Positions 32,527 to 42,150 of a DNA stretch of 64,000 bases are shown piece after piece. Positions within the stretch are counted from its first letter, which is position 1; each line of letters starts with the position of its first letter. The DNA is from Nageia nagi. Its lineage: Eukaryota; Pinophyta. The DNA is taken from assembly GCA_050084985.1 (NCBI GenBank), contig JBITNC010000001.1:174096001-174160000 (forward strand). The letters are read 5' to 3'. The notes beneath the pieces are model-generated. The model saw only the letters and a program-made list of their open reading frames with translations, did no database searches and was not told where the DNA came from. A program made the translations under genes and the position numbers.

Positions 32527-33312
32527 ATGTTAGGAGATCTCTATACGCTTTGTTTTTCTCCTTCACAATTGCCAGGCAATCCTTGTGATTTCAATTGGGA
32601 TGACCTTTTGCAGAACCCAGACGAGGAGAAGGTCTTCTGCGCAGAGGTGGATAAGAAGCGCACAAGGAATCAGAGCATTGTCCTCGCTGAGAAAAAGAGA
32701 AGAAAAACAATGAGACAATTTTATTCCATTTTACAGTCCCTGCTTCTATTTTCCACCAAGAGTAATCTCAAGGTATTATAAATTTTCTTAAAAATTTATT
32801 GCCTATGTTTTTAGGCTCTTCTGACTGTGAAGAAGCTTGTGGTATTTCTTTCAGGTCGTAAGGGTATGCTTAATCGAAGAAATCGGTAAATATATTAAAG
32901 AACTCCAGAATGAAGTCCAACGGTTACAAAACAAGAAGAATAAGATACTGCTGCATAAGAAACATAACCTTACATTGCATTTAAATAGCGAAGTCACCAT
33001 AAGTGTGGGTATTGATATTTACAGTGATGAGGAGGTGATAATAAGAATTACGACTTCGAGAATGCCATGCTGTCTTTGGCAGATTTACCAAGAGGTCGAA
33101 GCCCACAATCTGGATATAGAGAGCACAGATGTTTACAGGGGGCAATCCTTTATCTTTCTCCATATTCACGCCAAAGTAAATGGAAGCACATCCACAGGTT
33201 AACTTTACTTCTTTTTAGAGTGCTATGGCTTTTTTTTAACCCTCTTTCTCATTACTGATATGCATGTGATGGTGTACTGGACACAGTTGAGAGTGGGCAG
33301 CAGATAGAATAG
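32527..33312 (+). CDS. bHLH transcription factor-like gene (bHLH36/118/126 type), three exons
   Basis: Predicted exons 32527-32772, 32855-33197 and 33287-33312 give 204 residues. Intron 1 (82 bp, AAG|GTATTA to TTTCAG|GTC) is well supported; intron 2 (89 bp, ACAG|GTTAAC to GACACAG|TTG) is inferred, since without it the frame ends at 33202. Domains: N-terminus with FNWDDLL, basic part AEKKRRKTMRQFYSILQSLL (residues about 60-80), helix 2 LIEEIGKYIKELQNEVQRLQ (about 87-106), and an ACT-like C-terminal part (ISVGIDIYSDEEVIIRI; QEVEAHNLDIESTDVYRGQ). The basic region keeps Glu9, Arg12 and Arg13 but has Ile where the DNA-contacting His5 of the H-E-R motif is expected, so E-box binding may be altered. 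It lies wholly between the 37-bp inverted repeats, with a P450-type promoter copy upstream. It could be an expressed gene, a captured gene fragment or a young pseudogene. Confidence 0.75.
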
Positions 33313-33567
33313 AAACGTTCTCTACAGGCAATCTTGCAAAGTATTTACTAATATGGTGGTTCAAGGCAAAGTACAGCTACAAACAGTTGGAAGAAGCCAG
33401 GGGTCTCATCATTAAAAAGCACTTTTCGCTTTAAAATATTATCAAATTGTTTAAAGTTTGCTGTATAATGTATTATCATTCAAGGGTAAATAAGAAAAAT
33501 GGTGCTCACAATATGTGAAATTACAAAAATGGTCCTTTAAAATTATTACTTATAAAAATGGGGATTT

Positions 33568-33604
33568 TATGACTAGATTCACAAGGGGGAGCAGAGGTCC
33601 TTCC
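33568..33604 (-). repeat. Right arm of the 37-bp inverted repeat around the bHLH gene
   Basis: Inverted perfect copy of 32351-32387. Just inside it the DNA has short A-rich blocks ending in aaaatgg (33500-33562, three times), as often seen near the ends of non-autonomous DNA transposons. Confidence 0.95.
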
Positions 33605-33642
33605 ATTAATTTGGTATAATGGGGATTTTATGATTAAGGAAT

Positions 33643-33741
33643 GATTATATAGCCGACTGAAATACCAAGAAATGAGATAGGCACCTCGAAATGATATCTC
33701 TCGACATTTTTTGATATATAAGGGGTTATATCAAAGCTAGT
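33643..33741 (+). repeat. Fused remnants of P450 5' and 3' flanks
   Basis: The first 22 bp (attatatagccgactgaaat...) match the end of the P450 promoter segment, and after 11 other bases the segment 33676-33741 matches the P450 3' flank (31926-31974). The P450 coding part is absent between them. This is the footprint expected of a duplicated P450 locus that lost its coding part. Confidence 0.8.
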
Positions 33742-33829
33742 TTTTTTGTAGCTGGCCAAATATAACATATTTCTATCACAAGATGAATTGAAATATGGTC
33801 TTGTACATGGTTTCAAGAAGTTGAAAACT

Positions 33830-34169
33830 AATATGGATGAGGCTATAGTAAGTGATTAGTACTATTTTACATGCTTTTAATTAATATCAATATGAGTACA
33901 CTATTGATGCATAAAATATTTAAGTTTTGATTATTTATTAATATTTATTTTATTGTTATTTATAGGGGAGTAACTCAGAAGAGCCTCAAGATCATAAGCA
34001 AGATGAGAATTTTAGGATCAACATACTCATGGTAGTGGTGATACTAGTAATTATGATGATCATCGTATGAGTAGTGATAGTAATTCTAGTTTTAGTTCTA
34101 CTAGTAGTACTAGTTGTGATACTCGACATAATGATCATGGTAGTGATGGAGTCAATTGTATTGATTAGT
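33830..34169 (+). pseudogene. Ser-rich C-terminal exon relic, unknown protein
   Basis: After an acceptor-like TTTATAG at 33959-33965 the plus strand reads GSNSEEPQDHKQDENFRIN, then, after a one-base shift, HTHGSGDTSNYDDHRMSSDS and SSFSSTSSTSCDTRHNDHGS up to a TAG at about 34167-34169. The acidic, Ser/Asp/Gly-rich tail resembles the C-terminal ends of some plant hAT/DUF659 transposases, but no conserved domain is left to prove it. Confidence 0.4.
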
Positions 34170-34271
34170 AGTGATAGTAATGATGGTACCTATCGGACTA
34201 GTTGTTATTAGGGTGGAAGCAAGAAGTTGGGTCCACTTTGAGAGGAAGTGCAAAGTTAAAATTTGGGGTCA

Positions 34272-34432
34272 AAAATATCAGGATCTCAATATGAAAAAAT
34301 TGGGATCCCAATATTTCGAGACCCCGATCCTAGAATATATCGAGATCCTGATATGGGTTTTCAACCAAACTTATATCAATCCTAGAACATATCGAGATCT
34401 CAATTTTTTTCATATTGAGATCCTGATATTTT
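34272..34432. repeat. Inverted repeat with GATCCTGATAT arms
   Basis: The left arm 34272-34302 (aaaatatcaggatctcaata...) and right arm 34401-34432 are inverted copies with a single one-base length difference, spaced about 98 bp apart. The spacer has further palindromic ATCGAGATC/GATCCCAAT phrases. A related phrase occurs at 54150-54165. Likely a small foldback element. Confidence 0.85.
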
Positions 34433-34439
34433 GAAGCTA

Positions 34440-35625
34440 ACTTCTTGTAGCAAGCCGTAGAGCTCATTTTCTAGCTCTATGGCTTGCAACTTCTAGTGAG
34501 TGGGGGAGGTGACCAGGTGAATTCGGTATCTTGATTTTGCTCACTCCAAAGCCACCAACTACCTCCAAATTCTCCCTACAATGTTTGGGTAGGTCTTTTT
34601 TGGTTAAAATCCTTTTTTTTCTTAAATTTATCAAGATAAAGCAATAAAAAAGTAGGTTTTTTTTAGTTAAAATCCATTTATTTTTCTTAATTTTGTAAGA
34701 AAAAATAATAAAAAGTAGGCTTTTTTTGTTAAAATATGTATTTTTTTGTTATTTTACAAACTTCCATCCCTTAACTCAAATCCTTTGGGTGATACTCCAA
34801 GGGATCCTCCTTTATCTTTAGCATGAGGATACTTACCCCTCCTTTGACCAATTTTTTAAATTCTAAATAAGTTATATGTTACAAATATGTTTAATTTCCT
34901 ATAAGACCATGAGGATGACTTGGAGGCTAAAATCCAGAATGACATCTAGGAATATAAATAAATCTATTCATAATTATAAATGATTAGATTCTTACCAGGT
35001 GGGAAAATCATAATCTATAAGAGGAGTGGAAGAGGTGCAAAATAACTCCCTAAAAGAAAGGAATACTAGAAAGGAGCAAAGTAGTTCAATATGAATAACT
35101 AGTAGTAAAAATAGATAAATAGATGTTGGTTATGATCTAAAGTTTATACATGACCTTCACAATAGAAAATTAGAGTAGGAGAAACTACTAAAGAAGTAAC
35201 TAATTGAACCCAATTAACCTTAGCTATGGGTGGAGGGAAGAAACAACCCACCAATTAACCTTACTTTAGAGATGTTATCCTAAGCACTTTTTGTAAGACA
35301 AGTTCAAATCATTGATTCCTAGTAAATAGTTTAATATCCCTCTTCATTTTGAAGAAATATGGTTGAAACATGAAAACCTTGAGTCTCACATAGAATAATG
35401 GTTAAAGGAGGAGTTATAGAGCCTTTAATCTCATCAGTTGTATTAAAAATTTTAAGTTTATCAAAATCATTTTAAAATAATAGAATAGATCTATTTCCAG
35501 ACAACTTTTTTAAAGGAAATTAAACCAAAAGCATCAATTATTTGATATTGAGACAATTATAGAGAAGGTTCTCCTTGTAGTTAAAACTAGAGAGAAGAAA
35601 AAATAACTCCTAGCATATTATCACA
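34440..35625. other. Degenerate spacer, no gene seen
   Basis: No gene or terminal repeat was recognised. This is the target of the gypsy insertion: 35626-35630 (ATACC) continues in the original DNA at 42151. Confidence 0.45.
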
Positions 35626-35630
35626 ATACC
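35626..35630. other. Target-site duplication ATACC, left
   Basis: ATACC is repeated at 42146-42150 directly outside the other LTR. Confidence 0.93.
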
Positions 35631-36708
35631 TGATCCATAAACTATAAGATTAAAATTTCAATTTAACCTTTTCTTAGGATCAATTCACACTTAAAACAAT
35701 TAAGTGCTTGTAAAGGAAAATTAGGAATAAATTTTGTAAACATAGAGAAGAGAAAAGCATTCACCATAGAAAGAGACAAGCAAAATTATCCTCGTTCACC
35801 CGGTGTGGGCTACGTCTAGCTCAAAAGCTCTCTACTATCAGTGGGTAGAATCACTTTACAAGGCCTCCACGATCCTTCAAAACCTCCTCTCACATTCACA
35901 ACACACTCACAACTCTAAAAATCACAACAAGAACTGAAAATAACTTTCCTGAAATCCTCCTCTTTTCTTCCTCCAATTTGCTCCCCTTTTTATACAATTT
36001 TTGGGGCTAAAATTGGAGAGCATTACAACTAGGAAATTTAATACAAAACCTATTTTTAGATACCCATTATCCTCCTTGACCTTCATGTCAAATTTGGGCT
36101 CAAATGGTTGTAAAAATCTCCCCAAAATGAGCTCTAAAATCAAAATGATACGCTCACTGGATTATTTCAGGATTACAAAATTAAATTAGCCTAATAATAG
36201 GACCTTAGGTGAGATAAAATCACCAAAACCTTTGAAAACACTAAAAATACATCAAAAAAGACTAAAATTGGGTAGGTGCATTGTGGTGATGACACATGGC
36301 AGGCTCAGAGGCAATCAACCTTCTGTTGATCGATGGCTTGGCTAGCGTGGGTGGCTTGGCTGGTAGGCAGATAGACGTGCGGGTGGCTTGGTTGGCAAGC
36401 TGGTATGGGTGGTCTCATCGGGTGGTCAAATGGGGTGTGGGCAGTCAAACTCCTCCATGTGATCACTTTGGTGGCAGGCCTTGTCACGTGGTCCTCCTCC
36501 TACATTGTCCGACGGGTCCCATCAAAACATTTGAATTTTTTTTTTTATTTTTCTCAAAATACACAAACAGAATTAATATCATATCTTCCACATACGGACT
36601 CGGATTCACGATCCGAAAAAAGCATTGGAAAGCTAAAGATAAGGTGATCACAATGAACACACTGAAATGGAGATTACTAAATGTCAAAGGGATCCAAATT
36701 TTGGATCA
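35631..36708 (-). repeat. 3' LTR of the gypsy element
   Basis: 1078 bp, about 40 bp longer than its partner. Both LTRs are near-identical through the first 600 bp. The inner half has a GC-richer stretch (36296-36530) made of ggtggcttgg-type repeats, and differences in this stretch explain the length difference. The outer end carries the palindrome GATCCAAATTTTGGATC at 36691-36707, also found at the same place in the other two LTRs of this family. Confidence 0.93.
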
Positions 36709-36740
36709 TTCATCCCCATTGAGAGAGAGCTTTTATCCCC
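36709..36740 (-). other. Polypurine tract zone of the gypsy element
   Basis: On the minus strand the DNA just before the 3' LTR reads GGGGATAAAAGCTCTCTCTC then AATGGGGATGAA, with purine-rich AATGGGGATGAA adjoining TGATCC. The related element has TGGGTAGGAA at the same place. Confidence 0.6.
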
Positions 36741-36823
36741 AAAAGCAATTATGATGATGAAATGAGGTGAGGGTAGAGCTCCCTCACTCGATCAACTGCA
36801 TACCACTTGGCCTTATGTGGATG

Positions 36824-38080
36824 TTAGGCCTTCACTCTAATATGCCACACCTCATGTGTGCCACTACAAGATGATCGTTGCTTCTTTTCCATTACTACAT
36901 CCTCAACCAACACATTCATGTGCTCAGGGGCTAAATCCTCAACTTGAAATTTATGATCCACCCGATGATGATCATGCCTCTCCTTATACTTGGCCTGACT
37001 CTTCTCCAACTATTCTTTTACCTTCTGATGAATCAATCTGATCCTCTCAATAAAATTCTTTGGCCGCTCCTCCTCATTATGAAGAACTATATCTCCATCA
37101 CTTGTTGAAGCAAAAGCCATATCGAAAGGTGATTTTGGCAAATAACCAAAACAAGTCTCAAAAGGTGTTTTGTTAGTAGAAGAATGTAAAGCTTGATTAT
37201 ATGCATACTGTATATAGCTCAAATGCTCATCCCAAGTCTTAGGATGCTTACCACAATAACCTCGTAATAGGTGTACCACTGTCCTATTTACCACCTCTGT
37301 TTGACCATCTATCTATGGATGAAATGCTGTACTCCTCTTTAGCTTAGTGTCCATCCTTTCCCACAAAGAAGTCCAAACTTTTCCAAAAAACCTAGAATCC
37401 CTATCAGAAATGATAGAAGTAGGAAGACCAAAATGTACCCACACATAAGTAAAGGAAAGATTAGCTACCTCTTGACTTGTCATAGTCTTTTTACATGGGA
37501 TTAGAATACACATCTTACTGAATCTATCCACAACCACATATAAATAATTATGACCTCTCTTAGACATAGGTAAACCTCCAATAAAATCCATAGAAATACT
37601 CTCCCATGGTCATGTAGGAACGAACAATGGCATATAAAAGACCAAATTTCCTGTTATTGAGTTTGCTTACACTGCATAACATACAACCTCTGATATATCT
37701 GGATACATTTTCTTGCATTTTAGGCTAGTAACAATACCTTTGTAGATTAGCAAGAGTTTTCCCAACACCAAAGTGCCCTGAAATACGAGAAGTATGAGCT
37801 TCCCTAATCAAATCATTCCTCTCACCATTAGGAATACAAAGTTTGCCCAAATGAAAAATTAATCCATCATGAAAATGAAAGTTATGATTTCCGACCTCAT
37901 TACCAAGACTCAATCTATGATAGACATTTTGGAAATCAGGATCAACCATATACTGTTCTTTATACCCGTCATGCATTAAAGAACTATTTTGCAGAATCAT
38001 AACACTAGTAACTATTGGAGGCCTAGACAACATATCAACAATTTTATTTTGAGTACCCTTCTTATACTTAATCACCAAAT
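36824..38080 (-). pseudogene. gypsy integrase relic
   Basis: Minus strand, in order: zinc-binding end (REAHTSRISGHFGVGKTLAN, 37800-37735), catalytic core DFIGGLPMSKRGHNYLYVVV and SIISDRDSRFFGKVW (37591-37370) with two Asp of the D,D,E triad, then VVNRTVVHLLRGYCGKHPKT with the following Gly-Gln-Thr-Glu context providing the Glu, and NQALHSSTNKTPFETCFGYL (37294-37100). A TAG replaces Gln in HPQ(I/T)DGQTE at about 37312. The C-terminal part from 37009 joins KFQV directly to EDLAPEHM, so about 60 residues are deleted compared with the copy at 60-61 kb. No chromodomain could be recognised. Confidence 0.88.
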
Positions 38081-38084
38081 AAAA

Positions 38085-39698
38085 TTATTGCAAGAATCCC
38101 ATCCAACGAAAGTGCCTAGATTGTTGCAATTTAGATTGTGACTGAAGATATTGCAAGGGTTGATGGTTTGTATGAATTATTGTCTCTTTACCTACCAAAT
38201 AGTGCTTCCATTTCTTAACACTTTGAACTAATGCATATAACTCTTTTTCATATGTGGGATAGTTTCTTATCGCACTGGTAAACATTTCTGAGTGATAGCA
38301 AACCGAATGTTTTTCTTGTAATAAAACTGTACCCATAGCATAGTCACTTGCATCAGTTTCAATTTCAAAAGTTTTCTGAAGATTAGGCAAAGCAAGTATT
38401 GGAGCATTACTTATTTTCCTTTTAATCAATTCAAAAGGATGTTGTTCTTTCCCTCCCCACTGAAATCCATGACTCTTTCCTATAATTTCATGAAGTGGAG
38501 AAGCCATGTAAGAAAAGTTAGCAATAAACTTGCGTAAATACTGCATTGCCCCAAGAAAACTCCTAGTCTCTGTCACATTAGTGGGAGTAGGCCATTTCAA
38601 CACAGCCTCAATTTTTGTAGGATCTATCCTCAATTGACCTTCACCTATAATGTGGCCAAGATATATTAAACTCTTCCTGACAAACTCACACGTAGACATC
38701 TTCAAATAGAGTTTTGCTTCCCTTAAAACTTCAAACACTTTACGAATATGTACCACATGATCTTTCCAATCATCACTGTAAATGAGAATATCATAAAGAT
38801 ACACAATAACAAAATCATCAATGAAAGGCCTTAAAACCTCATTCATTACATGCATGAAAGTAGCAGGAGCATTGCATAATCCAAACGGTAAAACTAACCA
38901 TTCAAACAATCCTTGCCTAGTTTTAAAAGCAATTTTCCACACATCCTCTTCTTTAACTCGTACTTGATGATAACCAATTCTTAGATCCAATTTTGTGAAA
39001 AGCCTAGCTTTTTGTAATTAATCCATTAAATCATCAATACATGGCAAAGGATATCGATTTTTAACTATGATCTTATTTAATGCCCTGTAATCAACACACA
39101 TACGCCAAGTTCCATTTTTCTTTGGAATTATAACAATAGGAGATCCACACAGTGATGTGCTAGGTCTAATGACTCCTTGATCTAACAATTCCTTGACTTG
39201 TTTCTTAATTTCTTCAATTTCCAAAGCAAAATTTCTATATAAGCTAATATTAGGAAGTGCAACATCAGGATGTAATTGAATCTCATGTTGTATATATCTT
39301 TTTGGTGGAAGTTCTTTAGGTGCTTGAAATAAATCTTCAAATTCAGAAATTACCTCTTTTACTTCTTCTTTGTATTGTGGTTCACAATCCTCAAGTGCCT
39401 TTATGATTGCCACTTCATCTTGAGATTTCACCATTGCAAGTACAAACATTTGTCTTGTATTGATTAGTCTCTTTGCTTGTCCTGTAGTAATCAAAGAAAT
39501 ATCCTTTTTCTTATTTTGATGAGCACTAACCATGTATTCAACTCCACCTTTAATGAGTCTATATTTGTTTTCCTTTCTATAAAATAAAGCATCTCTTTCC
39601 CATAGATAAGGACTACCAAGTACAATCCTACAAATATCTAAAGGAACAACATCAAGTAAAACTTCATCAATGTACTCCCTGTTAATCCCAAATTGCAA
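38085..39698 (-). pseudogene. gypsy reverse transcriptase and RNase H relic
   Basis: The RT starts after the protease linker (EIQLHPDVALPNISLYRN; CGSPIVIIPKKNGTWRMCVD) and continues across a TAA at about 39018 (DDLMD*LQKA, Gln expected) into DLRIGYHQVRVKEEDVWKIA and LPFGLCNAPATFMHVMNEVL. The catalytic box reads VYLYDILIYSDDW: the first Asp of YLDD is Tyr (GAT to TAT), which would kill polymerisation. RNase H follows with FEIETDASDYAMGTVLLQ and YPTYEKELYALVQSVKKWKH. The frame is otherwise long and open for 301 codons. Confidence 0.92.
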
Positions 39699-39740
39699 CT
39701 TGCATTGTTGTGTTACCTTTAACTTGGAATTTTTATTAAC

Positions 39741-41062
39741 CTATCCCAATGGATATGGGTTTGGATGAGGTTGAGTAGTGAGTTCAAGTGATTTGACATA
39801 CTTTTTTGCAATTAAGTTAGGTTGAGATCCAAAATCAAACAATGTATCAATCCTAGTCTTCTTAGCTTGCACCTTGATGTGAAAAAGTTCAATTTTCTTC
39901 TTTTCCTCATCTTCACTAGGTGTATTATGCAAAACCATACATGCCATTTTCTCATCTACATCTGAACCATCTTCAATTTTCTTAGTAACAGTATTTGTTT
40001 GCTTCTTTTCACCTTTAGGTTTAGGGCGTAATTCAAGATGCAATTTCCAACATTTAGCCTCTAAATGACCTTCTTTTTGATAATGTGTACATACATCTTT
40101 AGACTTCTCTCTTTGTGTAGTAGACATAGTTTTCTTTTTCCCCTTTCCTGTTTCTTTTCAAAATCATTATTACTATTGTTATTGGAAGCATTTTTCTTTT
40201 TCCCATCCTTAACGAATTTTCCCCTTTCTTCTAAGTGAGTGGCTTGTACATAAACTTTATCCAAATCATTTGGATCAAACATCAATATTGTATGCCTTAA
40301 ATAATTATGCAAACCACCAATATACTTAAGAAGAGTATCTTGAGAATCAAGAGGAATACCTAGCATTGCAGCTCTTCTTTGAAATTCTGTAGTGTACTCT
40401 TGCACACTTTGCCCTTTGCCTTGATTGAAAGTTTGCCATTCTATAATTGCCTTTTGTCGATAACCCAAAGGATAAAATTGATCTCTAAGTAATTGTACAA
40501 AATGGGTCCAAGAAGCAATACAAGCTTGAATTGATTCATTCTTACTTTGCAAACAACTTTCCCACCAAACAAGTGCATTACCACTCATTTTAAGAGTTGC
40601 TAATTGGATTTTATCCTCATCTCTTACAATTCTTTGAATTCTACAATATACTTCAATTTGTTTAATCCAATGGTCTAACTTCTCAACATTCACTTCTCCA
40701 ATAAAAGTAGGCAAATCAAATTTAACTTCCAATTTCAAAGGAGAACTTTGGAAAACACTATGTGTAACATCATTGTCAATTTTATTACTTTCACTAGTTT
40801 CACCTTCATTTTTCTTGTATTGTTGTTCTTGAAAGTGTTGGAATTGTAGAGACATCTTCTAGAACATTATGGAGAGATCAGCAATTTGCTTTTCCACATT
40901 AGACCCTCTTTCATTGGCCATGGCTCCAAGCTCTCTTTGCTTCTTTAGCCAAACTCTAGAACCAATTTTTGGATCCTCCTCCACAAATTCTCCTTCTCCT
41001 TTCTTGCTTTGTGACCTAGTATACATGCAAGAACACTTTCGAAACACCAACAACAATATCAA
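39741..41062 (-). pseudogene. gypsy gag and protease relic
   Basis: Gag starts near 41062 (TRSQSKKGEGEFVEEDPKIG; MANERGSNVEKQIADLSIMF), meets an in-frame TAG at 40856-40858 where Gln is expected, and goes on for 264 codons with the retrotransposon Gag core (LDHWIKQIEVYCRIQRIVRD; WTHFVQLLRDQFYPLGYRQK). The zinc knuckle reads CTHYQKEGHLEAKCWKLH: the second Cys is Tyr. A frame change at about 40100 separates Gag from protease, whose active site reads DTLFDFGSQPNLI (DSG became DFG). All three lesions differ from those in the related element at 63 kb. Confidence 0.9.
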
Positions 41063-41091
41063 GAATATAGGTTATCCCAATGATTTCAACT

Positions 41092-41103
41092 GCTCTGATA
41101 CCA
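41092..41103 (-). other. Primer-binding site of the gypsy element
   Basis: Minus strand TGGTATCAGAGC, the exact complement of the initiator-methionine tRNA 3' end, 4 nt inside the 5' LTR. Confidence 0.95.
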
Positions 41104-41107
41104 AACT

Positions 41108-42145
41108 TGATCCATAAACTATAAGATTAAAATTTCAATTTAACCTTTTCTTAGGATCAATTCACACTTAAAATAATTAAGTGCTTGTAAAGGAAAATCA
41201 AGAACAAATTTTGTAAACACAGAGAAGAGAAAAGCATTCACCATAGAAAGAGACAAGCAAAATTATCCTCGTTCACCCGGTTTGGGCTACGTCTAGCTCA
41301 AAAGCTCTCTACTATCAGTGGGTAGAATCACTTTACAAGGCCTCCACGGTCCTTCAAAACCCCCTCTCACATTCACAACACACTCATAACTCTAAAAATC
41401 ACAAGAACTGAAAACAACTTTCCTGAAATCCTCCTCTTTTCTTCCTCCAATTTGCTCCCCTTTTTATACAATTTTTGGGGGCTAAAATTGGAGAGCATTA
41501 CAACTAGGAAATTTAATACAAAACCTATTTTTAGATACCCATTATCCTCCTTGACCTTCATGTCAAATTTGGGCTCAAATGGTTGTAAAAATCTCCCCAA
41601 AATGAGCTCTAAAATCAAAATGATACGCTCACTGGATTATTTCAGGCTTACAGAATTAAATCAGCCTAATAATAGGACCTTAGGCAAGATAAAATCACCA
41701 AAACCTTTGAAAACACTAAAAATACATCAAAAAATACTAAAATTGGATGGGTGCATTGTGGTAACGACACATGGTAGGCTGAGGCAGTCAACCTCCTGTT
41801 GACCAATGGCTTGGTTGGCAGGCAGATGGACGCGTGGGTGGCTTGGTTGGCAGGCTAGCGTGGGCGGTCTTGTTGGGTGATCAAATGGGGGTGTGGGTGG
41901 TCAAACTCCTCCACATGGTCACTTTGGTGGTAGGCCTTATCATGTGGTCCGACGAGTCTTGCCAAAACATTTGAATTTTTTTTTTTTTCTCAAAATACAC
42001 AAATGGAATTAATATCATATCTTCCACATATGGACTCGGATTCATGATATGAAAGAAGCATCAAAAATCTAAAGACAAGGTGATCACAATGAACACATTG
42101 AAATGGATATTACTGAATGTTGAAAGGATCCAAATTTTGGATCAA
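41108..42145 (-). repeat. 5' LTR of the gypsy element
   Basis: 1038 bp, TG...CA ends, followed on the right by the target duplication ATACC (42146-42150). On the minus strand the terminal palindrome GATCCAAAATTTGGATC opens the LTR (42128-42144). Confidence 0.94.
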
Positions 42146-42150
42146 TACCT

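Larger units (their letters stand above)
35631..42145 (-). mobile_element. Full-length Ty3/gypsy element, 6515 bp
   Basis: This complete LTR element reads right to left: 5' LTR 41108-42145, primer-binding site 41092-41103, gag, protease, RT, RNase H, integrase, polypurine tract and 3' LTR 35631-36708. LTRs start TGATCC and end GGATCA on the plus strand, and a perfect 5-bp target duplication ATACC flanks it, so it came in as a single unit and has not been rearranged by recombination. The domain order RT-RH-IN identifies the gypsy order. The coding part is dead: at least four premature stops, frameshifts, and YLDD changed to YLYD in RT. The element at 58943-64000 belongs to the same family. Confidence 0.96.

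Noticed and set aside
32351-33604. Calling the bHLH cassette a Mutator, hAT or Helitron element.
   Set aside because: No 8-9 bp target duplication, no TC...CTRR ends and no superfamily-specific terminal motif could be seen, so only the inverted repeat itself is claimed.
33634-33816. 60-codon minus-strand frame across the P450 flank remnants.
   Set aside because: It crosses three unrelated repeat pieces and has no likeness to a protein.
36296-36754. 152-codon plus-strand frame with many Gly/Trp/Val residues.
   Set aside because: It lies in the GC-richer repeat part of the gypsy 3' LTR and reads the ggtggcttgg repeats; the matching frame is not kept in the other LTR.
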